Shown here piece after piece: positions 1-4,895 of a stretch of 5,556 nucleotides of DNA. The notes under the pieces are model-generated. The model was not told the origin of the DNA. It did no database searches and was given only the letters and a program-made list of their open reading frames with translations. Where the stretch lies: assembly GCA_007133925.1 (NCBI GenBank), contig SLLU01000098.1:1-5556 (forward strand). The letters are read 5' to 3'. The translations under genes and the position numbers were made by a program. Position 1 is the first letter of the stretch. The number at the start of each line of letters is the position of its first letter. Origin of the DNA: Candidatus Halarchaeoplasma halalkaliphilum. GTDB lineage: Archaea; Thermoplasmatota; Thermoplasmata; Halarchaeoplasmatales; Halarchaeoplasmataceae.

Positions 1-1829
1 CCGTCGCTGATGTCCTCATGGGTTCTCCCCTGATCATCACTCACTCTCGCCCGGACCGTGCATTCCGTGCTGTGCACGTTGTGGACGGTCCATGAAAAAG
101 TCCCGGTATCAGGTATGCCCGATGCCATGTTTATCCAAGGAGAGGAGGGGTCAGTTCTATACCACAGGTCCACATGAGATACGGGATCATCTCCCGGGGT
201 GGTGACCCATGTTACATCTTCCACGGTACCCGCCACAAAAGTTTCACCACCATTGGGTCTGGTAAGTTGGATCTCCGGAGGGTCACCGGTAACGGAATAT
301 TCCAAGTCGATGCGACGTCCCCATTCACTTCCTATGGAGAACTCCTCGGTGTATGTCCCGACTGTCACGGAAAAAGTGTGTGATAGGGTGTATCCGTGTT
401 CCACCAGATTGCCGTAGTTCAATTCGTAATAACCATTGCCGTCCGTATCGATATAAAGTGTCTCGAGTGTGTTTATATTCTCCAGTGTGACCGTTACACC
501 CATCACCGGATCTCCCAGGGTATCCTCCACATTCCCGTACAGTATGTATGGGATAGGCGGAAACTGGTGATTTGTGCCATCACCAAGGTCCACATCTGCA
601 ACCCTTGCTTGATATACCAGGGATTCATCAACATCCAGGTTTATGGTCATTATGTTATCCGTGCTGGGATAGAATTGTCCCCCCCCTGTATCCAGCTCGT
701 ACACGAAGGATTGGATGCCGAGTACCCCGTAGGTCCAATCAGCTGCGCCTCCGGTGGCACCGTATCCTATCTCCTCATGGGGCTGTCCGTAACTGTAGTG
801 TTGGTTGGTATCGCCCATACGACTAGTAAGGGAGGTCATATGGGACGCCGTGCCCCTGTACCAGCTGTCGTGGGGTGACGGGTCTGAAGTATACATCAGA
901 GGGATGAGGAGGGTTCCGGCATAACTGTGTATGTTCTGGTATGAATCGATGCTGTTTGCCAGTATGAAATCCCGCAGGTATTTGTTCTCGTACTCGGAGA
1001 AGGGCGCTTCACCCTGATAGGCATCATTGCCCGGATCGCTACTGGCCCCTCCCCACATGATATCCCAATTGCGGTTAAGGTCCACGCCCACAGCATCCGT
1101 GGGGGTTGAATCGTTCCTGTTCTTTCGCCACCAATCCCCCCTTCCACCCACGCCATCACCATCGAATATATATCCATCAGGGTTCTGCATAGGCATCACG
1201 TATATCCTCCGGTTGTTCAAGAGCCAGTAGATGGTCTCGTTGGTATCGTATTCGTATAATAACCTCCACATTAGGTATGAAGAAACCTGATTACCCGACC
1301 ATTCCCTTGCATGCATGTTGCCATCTATGAGTACACCGGGTTTGTAATCCACCTGGGTATCCTCGTCGGATGTTACCTCCAGCACCCACAGGTCCCGTCC
1401 TTCCCACGAAGAGCCGATGTTTATATTGGATACCAGATTTGGGTATTCGACCACAAGATCATCGTACCAGGAGTACAGCTCGCTAACACTGGGATAGTGA
1501 TTTGGGAACGGATATGGGGATCGTTCCCCTCCGGATTCGAACACTGATGTTCCATCCAACACTCGGATGTTATCTACTAAAAGTCCCATGGATTCTATCC
1601 TGGCCAGAGATGAGGCGGGGCCTTGTACGAACACATCCATACCATCCCTGTGGATCAACGTGGCCCCGGCAGTGTTTATGGAGTTGATATCCCCCAGATG
1701 GTTTATCCGTACGTTGGCTGTAACATAGGTCGTATCAGATTCACCATAATAGGTGATCCCCGAAAAGAGCGCGAGCACAAATAATAACCCTACAACTAGG
1801 ATTCCGCATTTTTTTGCTTCTTTAAACAT
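1..1829 (-). CDS. Secreted M14 zinc carboxypeptidase with C-terminal beta domains (partial, 3' end off the left edge)
   Basis: Reading the minus strand from ATG at 1829 gives 609 uninterrupted residues with no stop before the window edge. Residues 1-28 look like a signal peptide: basic start (KEAKK), then a hydrophobic core at 9-26. Residues 33-93 resemble an M14 prodomain. The peptidase domain spans about 107-405 and keeps the whole carboxypeptidase A active site: zinc ligands H173, E176 (HARE) and H301 (HSY), substrate residues R235 (WWRK), N252-R253 (LNRNW) and Y356, and general base E378 (YELD). Spacing Y356-W365-E378 matches bovine Y248-W257-E270. The specificity position (bovine Ile255) is A363, so a strict carboxypeptidase B-type preference for basic residues is not expected. 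Residues 428-512 look like a carboxypeptidase regulatory-like beta domain, and 518-609 a Kre9/KNH-like domain starting at RPNGGET. A good ribosome site fixes the start. It probably degrades exported protein or peptides outside the cell. The family call is firm; substrate and surface anchoring are unknown because the C-terminus is missing. Confidence 0.93.
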   Translation of the reverse strand, partial: MFKEAKKCGILVVGLLFVLALFSGITYYGESDTTYVTANVRINHLGDINSINTAGATLIHRDGMDVFVQGPASSLARIESMGLLVDNIRVLDGTSVFESGGERSPYPFPNHYPSVSELYSWYDDLVVEYPNLVSNINIGSSWEGRDLWVLEVTSDEDTQVDYKPGVLIDGNMHAREWSGNQVSSYLMWRLLYEYDTNETIYWLLNNRRIYVMPMQNPDGYIFDGDGVGGRGDWWRKNRNDSTPTDAVGVDLNRNWDIMWGGASSDPGNDAYQGEAPFSEYENKYLRDFILANSIDSYQNIHSYAGTLLIPLMYTSDPSPHDSWYRGTASHMTSLTSRMGDTNQHYSYGQPHEEIGYGATGGAADWTYGVLGIQSFVYELDTGGGQFYPSTDNIMTINLDVDESLVYQARVADVDLGDGTNHQFPPIPYILYGNVEDTLGDPVMGVTVTLENINTLETLYIDTDGNGYYELNYGNLVEHGYTLSHTFSVTVGTYTEEFSIGSEWGRRIDLEYSVTGDPPEIQLTRPNGGETFVAGTVEDVTWVTTPGDDPVSHVDLWYRTDPSSPWINMASGIPDTGTFSWTVHNVHSTECTVRARVSDDQGRTHEDISD

Positions 1830-1835
1830 TTATTT

Positions 1836-1840
1836 CCTCC
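1836..1840 (-). promoter_or_regulatory. Ribosome binding site of the M14 peptidase gene
   Basis: The minus strand reads GGAGG, followed by the six bases AAATAA and then ATG at 1829. This is the only strong Shine-Dalgarno match at a gene start in the window, and it supports the chosen start. It also implies a transcript with a real 5' leader. Confidence 0.8.
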
Positions 1841-1876
1841 ATTCGTCTAGATGAATAGCAGTAGTATACTGTTGCC

Positions 1877-1915
1877 AAACTAATTAAGTTTTGTGATGCA
1901 CATCAGTTAAAACTG
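1877..1915. promoter_or_regulatory. Cluster of three short inverted repeats, possible operator
   Basis: Three dyads lie almost end to end between the divergent M14 and pyrG genes: AAACT-AATTA-AGTTT (1877-1891), TGATG-CA-CATCA (1894-1905) and CAGTT-AA-AACTG (1904-1915). The first covers the candidate M14 TATA box, so a protein bound there could block that promoter. Arms are only five bases long and the region is AT-rich, so chance is a real alternative. Confidence 0.3.
1881..1892 (-). promoter_or_regulatory. Candidate TATA box for the M14 peptidase gene
   Basis: The minus strand reads AAAACTTAATTA, similar to the AAAACTTTAAAC box before pyrG. A start site about 25 bases downstream would fall near 1860 and give a leader of about 30 bases that includes the GGAGG site. 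The AT-rich block at 1927-1941 is an alternative that would give a leader of about 80 bases. This is inferred from position and composition only. Confidence 0.4.
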
Positions 1916-1926
1916 TTTAGGGCATG

Positions 1927-1941
1927 TATAATAATATATAA
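1927..1941. promoter_or_regulatory. AT-only block, possible TATA element in either direction
   Basis: Fifteen consecutive A/T bases (TATAATAATATATAA) lie in the middle of the divergent intergenic region and break sharply into a GC-rich run at 1943-1950. Read on the minus strand it contains TTATATAT, a good archaeal TATA match that could serve the M14 gene. Read on the plus strand it could be a second, more distal pyrG promoter. Direction cannot be decided from sequence alone. Confidence 0.35.
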
Positions 1942-1968
1942 CTGGCCCCGTATTGATGACTGCTTACC

Positions 1969-1980
1969 AAAACTTTAAAC
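1969..1980 (+). promoter_or_regulatory. TATA box and BRE of the pyrG-guaAA unit
   Basis: AAAACTTTAAAC has an A-rich upstream part, as a TFB recognition element would, followed by TTTAAA at 1974-1979. A start about 25 bases downstream would be near 2001, leaving a leader of roughly 15 bases before the pyrG ATG. The leader holds only a weak GTGA (2006-2009) as ribosome site. The decamer AACTTTAAAC recurs exactly before purF. Confidence 0.55.
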
Positions 1981-2015
1981 CCCATTATCTCTCTATCCTG
2001 AACCCGTGAATACAT

Positions 2016-3635
2016 ATGACTAAGTTTATCATAATCACGGGCGGTGTTTTATCCGGACTGGGCAAAGGTATCGTAACCTCTTCATTGGGTATGCTTTTGA
2101 AATCACATGGGTTCAAGGTCACAGCTATCAAGATGGACCCGTATCTCAACTGCGACGCAGGTACCATGAACCCCTTTGAACACGGAGAAGTATACGTATT
2201 GGATGACGGGACAGAAGCGGACCTTGACCTTGGGAATTACGAAAGGTTCTTGGATACTGAGCTTTCAGGCGATGATAACATCACCACCGGTAAGGTATAC
2301 AGAAGTGTTATAGAAAAAGAAAGGGCCGGAGAATATCTGGGAAAGACCGTGCAGATAATCCCCCATATAACCGATGAGATCAACCGGAGGATATGGAATG
2401 TGGCTGATGAGGACGATTTCGATATCGTACTGATAGAGATGGGGGGGACTGTGGGAGATATAGAAAGTTCGCCGTTCTTGGAAGCCTCGAGGCAGTTACA
2501 CATGGAGGTAGGGGATGAAAATTTAATATTCGTGCATACCACACTGGTACCTGTGATGAATGTTGTTGGCGAACAGAAGACCAAGCCCACACAACATTCG
2601 GTGAAAGCCTTGAGGTCCATAGGTATCTCTCCAGATATAATCGTGGGACGCTCCGATGTGGAGATGGAGCCTTCCACCAAAAGAAAGATATCCCTTTTCT
2701 GCGATGTTCCCCAGGAAGCGGTGATCAGCTCACCCAACGCAGATAACATCTACAGGGTTCCTCTAATACTGCATAACGAGGGGCTGACGGACTACGTTAT
2801 GAAGAAACTCGAGCTAAAAAAGAAAAACGGTTTTGACGAGTACATGGATAGATGGCAGCATTTCCTTGCAGACTTTGAAAACCCCACATCGGAATTGACC
2901 GTGGCCCTGGTTGGCAAATATTGTGATCTGGAAGATGCCTATGCCAGCCACGTAGAGGCCTTGAATCACTGCGCATCGGCTACAAAAACCAGGATTAATA
3001 TCCGTTTCATGGAGTCTGAGGATTTCGAAGAGATATCTGCAGCTTCAGAATTGCTCAATGATGTGGACGGTGTTTTGATCCCCGGAGGTTTCGGTACTCG
3101 AGGGATAAAGGGGAAGATGAACGCTATAAACCATGCCCGGACCCATGGAATACCCATACTCACCATCTGCTTGGGATTCCAGATATCCGTGATCGAATTT
3201 GCAAGGAACGTGCTTGGGTATGAAAGTGCGAACAGTTCCGAATTCGATCCCAAGACAGAACATCCTGTGATAGACCTTTTGCCCATGCAGAGGGGGATAG
3301 ACAAGATGGGCGGTACCATGAGACTCGGTGCCGAGAAGGTGATCATAAACGAGGGGACCAAAGCTCATGGGATATACGGTCTAACCGAGATTCAAGAGAG
3401 GCACCGACACAGGTACGAGGTGAACCTGGATTACATAGATGAGTTCGAAACCAATGGGATGATATTTAGCGGGAAATCCTCCAACAGCAAAAGGATGGAG
3501 ATACTGGAGATCAAAGACCACCCATTTTTTATGGGTTGCCAATTCCACCCTGAATTCAAATCCCGACCCCTGGATCCTGCACCCCTGTTCTTGGATTTCG
3601 TAAAAGCCATGATCAAAGAGAGAGATGGAAAATGA
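2016..3635 (+). CDS. pyrG: CTP synthase (glutamine-hydrolysing)
   Basis: This cytosolic enzyme converts UTP, ATP and glutamine to CTP, the last step of de novo cytidine nucleotide synthesis. At 539 residues it is the usual two-domain length (E. coli 545). The N-terminal synthase domain (about 1-270) has the nucleotide loop GGVLSGLGKG (9-18), the MDPYLNCDAGTMNP segment (40-53), the DDGTEADLDLGNYERF segment, EMGGTVGDIES and KTKPTQHSVKALRSIG. The C-terminal class I amidotransferase domain (about 295-535) has PGGFGTRG, nucleophile Cys385 in TICLGFQ, and His511-Glu513 in QFHPEF. The residue two before Cys385 is Thr383, where the family normally has Gly (GICLG). The start is an ATG right before the conserved KFIIITGG strand. 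The stop overlaps guaAA by ATGA, so the two are probably co-transcribed and translationally coupled. GTP normally activates this enzyme's glutaminase, which fits the guaAA neighbour. Confidence 0.98.
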   Translation: MTKFIIITGGVLSGLGKGIVTSSLGMLLKSHGFKVTAIKMDPYLNCDAGTMNPFEHGEVYVLDDGTEADLDLGNYERFLDTELSGDDNITTGKVYRSVIEKERAGEYLGKTVQIIPHITDEINRRIWNVADEDDFDIVLIEMGGTVGDIESSPFLEASRQLHMEVGDENLIFVHTTLVPVMNVVGEQKTKPTQHSVKALRSIGISPDIIVGRSDVEMEPSTKRKISLFCDVPQEAVISSPNADNIYRVPLILHNEGLTDYVMKKLELKKKNGFDEYMDRWQHFLADFENPTSELTVALVGKYCDLEDAYASHVEALNHCASATKTRINIRFMESEDFEEISAASELLNDVDGVLIPGGFGTRGIKGKMNAINHARTHGIPILTICLGFQISVIEFARNVLGYESANSSEFDPKTEHPVIDLLPMQRGIDKMGGTMRLGAEKVIINEGTKAHGIYGLTEIQERHRHRYEVNLDYIDEFETNGMIFSGKSSNSKRMEILEIKDHPFFMGCQFHPEFKSRPLDPAPLFLDFVKAMIKERDGK

Positions 3636-4195
3636 AGATAGATGTTGTAGATAACGGCGGGCAGTGGACCCATAGAGAATGGAGAGTACTCCGATATCTG
3701 GATGTGGATTCGGACATAATCCCCAACACAACTCCCCCCGAGGATATTTTCACCCAAGGTCTGGTCCTTTCGGGAGGTGCGCCCACCATATCTGATACGA
3801 ACTTGAAGTTGGGCGAAACGGACGGATACCTTGAATTGGGTATACCTGTATTGGGTATATGTGTGGGTGCCCAGTACATCGCCAGATACTTCGGTGGCCG
3901 TGCAGGGCCCGCTGCTTCTCCCGAGTACGGAAAGACGGAGGTCCGTATCCTAAAAAAGAACGATCTTTTCATGAACTTACCCGACAGATTCGTGGCATGG
4001 GAATCACACAACGATGAGATAAAGGACCTCGGTAATGATCTAGAACTCTTGGCCTCCTCGGAAACCTGTAACGTTCAGGCTTTTAAGCATGTGGACAAAA
4101 AGATATACGGCCTACAGTTTCACCCGGAAGTCGAACACACCGAATACGGGTTGGACATCTTCAAAAATTTTGTAAGGGTCTGCGAGAAGAACTAG
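3632..4195 (+). CDS. guaAA: GMP synthase, glutamine amidotransferase subunit
   Basis: This subunit hydrolyses glutamine and passes ammonia to a separate ATP-pyrophosphatase subunit that aminates XMP to GMP. It is a stand-alone 187-residue class I amidotransferase, the usual archaeal form; bacteria fuse both parts in GuaA. The N-terminus (DNGGQWTHR, then PNTTPPEDI) closely matches archaeal GuaAA proteins as I remember them. The triad is Cys77 (GICVGAQ), His164 and Glu166 (LQFHPEVEHTEYG). WESHNDEIKDL (123-133) and QAFKH (149-153) are also typical of the family. The common GHQ after the nucleophile is GAQ here; that His is not part of the triad. Its ATG lies inside the last codons of pyrG (ATGA overlap) with only a weak purine-rich GATGGAAA before it, so translation probably depends on pyrG. 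The partner synthase subunit is not in this window. TrpG-type amidotransferases are excluded by the GuaAA-specific ends. Confidence 0.95.
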   Translation: MKIDVVDNGGQWTHREWRVLRYLDVDSDIIPNTTPPEDIFTQGLVLSGGAPTISDTNLKLGETDGYLELGIPVLGICVGAQYIARYFGGRAGPAASPEYGKTEVRILKKNDLFMNLPDRFVAWESHNDEIKDLGNDLELLASSETCNVQAFKHVDKKIYGLQFHPEVEHTEYGLDIFKNFVRVCEKN

Positions 4196-4788
4196 AGTAA
4201 CTTTTCCAAGAAGTACCTGTGTATGCGTGGATCCCTTGTCAACTCGGGATGGAATGAAAAGGACAGTATATTGTTTTGCTCCACCCCAACGAGCTTATCC
4301 TCAAAGGTAGCAAGTACCCGGGCACGAGAAGAAGGCAGTAGTTCCATGGACGGTGCCCTTATGAATACAGCATGAAATCCTTCCGCTATGCCTTTGATGT
4401 TCATGTTAGACTCGAAAGACTCCCTCTGTCCCCCGAAGGCATTCCGTTTTACGGATACCTCAACCGAACCTAGTAGTTTAGTACCCGACCGGCGTACCGC
4501 CTCGTCCCCTTCAGAGGCGAGGAGGACCGCTCCCGCGCAGGTCCCCATGACTGGTATCCCCTGTTCGATCCTGCTTAGGATCTCCTTCCGCAAGTTCAAA
4601 GTGTCCATTATCCGCGATATAGTACTACTTTCTCCGCCAGGTATAACCAGGGCATCGATTTGATGTATGTGGTTCGCATTCCTTACGATATCCACGGTCC
4701 CCCTCACACCCATGTCTGAAAAGGCCCTCTCGAATGCACCGACGTGTTCCGACACTGCCCCTTGAACACCTAGTATTCCGATACGCAT
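4192..4788 (-). CDS. pdxT: Pyridoxal 5'-phosphate synthase glutaminase subunit
   Basis: PdxT hydrolyses glutamine and feeds ammonia to the PdxS barrel, which builds PLP from ribose 5-phosphate and glyceraldehyde 3-phosphate (the DXP-independent vitamin B6 route). From the chosen start it is 198 residues, normal for the family. Hallmarks: MRIGILGVQGAVSEH (1-15), PGGESSTI (50-57), nucleophile Cys84 in GTCAGA, RNAFGGQRESFE (115-126), FIRAP (142-146), and His180-Glu182 in FSFHPELTRDPRIHRYF. I chose ATG at 4788 because the family begins with M(K/R)IG and a GGAG lies just upstream (4795-4792, a short three-base spacing). An in-frame ATG at 4812 would add eight residues, and the frame stays open to 4854. 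PdxS is not adjacent, at least on this side. The gene faces guaAA, and the two stop codons interlock. It diverges from purF, probably sharing promoter DNA. Confidence 0.96.
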   Translation of the reverse strand: MRIGILGVQGAVSEHVGAFERAFSDMGVRGTVDIVRNANHIHQIDALVIPGGESSTISRIMDTLNLRKEILSRIEQGIPVMGTCAGAVLLASEGDEAVRRSGTKLLGSVEVSVKRNAFGGQRESFESNMNIKGIAEGFHAVFIRAPSMELLPSSRARVLATFEDKLVGVEQNNILSFSFHPELTRDPRIHRYFLEKLL

Positions 4789-4791
4789 GGG

Positions 4792-4795
4792 CTCC
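4792..4795 (-). promoter_or_regulatory. Candidate ribosome binding site of pdxT
   Basis: The minus strand reads GGAG three bases before ATG at 4788. The spacing is shorter than usual, but this is the only purine-rich match near any of the possible starts. No such match precedes the alternative ATG at 4812, so it favours the MRIG start. Confidence 0.45.
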
Positions 4796-4839
4796 ACAAT
4801 GAAAAAACTCATATTAACGTTTAGCGCAAAATGAACGAT

Positions 4840-4849
4840 AACTTTAAAC
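4840..4849. promoter_or_regulatory. Shared TATA-like box between divergent pdxT and purF
   Basis: AACTTTAAAC has the palindromic core TTTAAA (4843-4848), so it can be read in either direction. For purF it predicts a start near 4871 and a leader of about 25 bases. For pdxT it predicts a start near 4821, giving a 33-base leader to ATG 4788 or about 9 bases to ATG 4812. The flank is A-rich on the side that would make a BRE for purF (GATAAC) and GT-rich on the pdxT side, so purF is the likelier main client. I see no other good TATA match in this intergenic space. Confidence 0.5.
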
Positions 4850-4895
4850 ACCAAGACCTTAATTGGCCGAACATAACTAACGTGTTGGTAATCCG

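Noticed and set aside
396..878. 160-codon open frame on the plus strand inside the M14 peptidase gene
   Set aside because: It lies opposite the peptidase domain that keeps all active-site residues. The translation is low-complexity, hydrophobic and unlike any family I know, and no promoter or ribosome site precedes it.
896..1177. Minus-strand open frame, considered as evidence of a frameshift in the M14 gene
   Set aside because: It is in a different frame from the peptidase. The peptidase frame reads through without a stop and holds the zinc and substrate motifs on both sides, so no frameshift is needed.
2237..2749. 170-codon minus-strand open frame opposite pyrG
   Set aside because: It is the antisense shadow of a highly conserved stretch of pyrG. 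It is rich in Ser, Ile and Pro with no recognisable motif and has no start signals.
3613..4011. 132-codon minus-strand open frame opposite guaAA
   Set aside because: It is an antisense shadow of the GuaAA coding frame, which has all family motifs; nothing supports a second gene there.
4160..4207. Hairpin terminator between guaAA and pdxT
   Set aside because: There is no intergenic space and no GC-rich hairpin. Only short T runs inside the opposing genes are present, too weak to list as terminators.
4789..4854. N-terminal extension of PdxT to ATG at 4854
   Set aside because: The added residues precede the usual family start, and this ATG lies upstream of the only TATA-like box, so it would probably not be transcribed.
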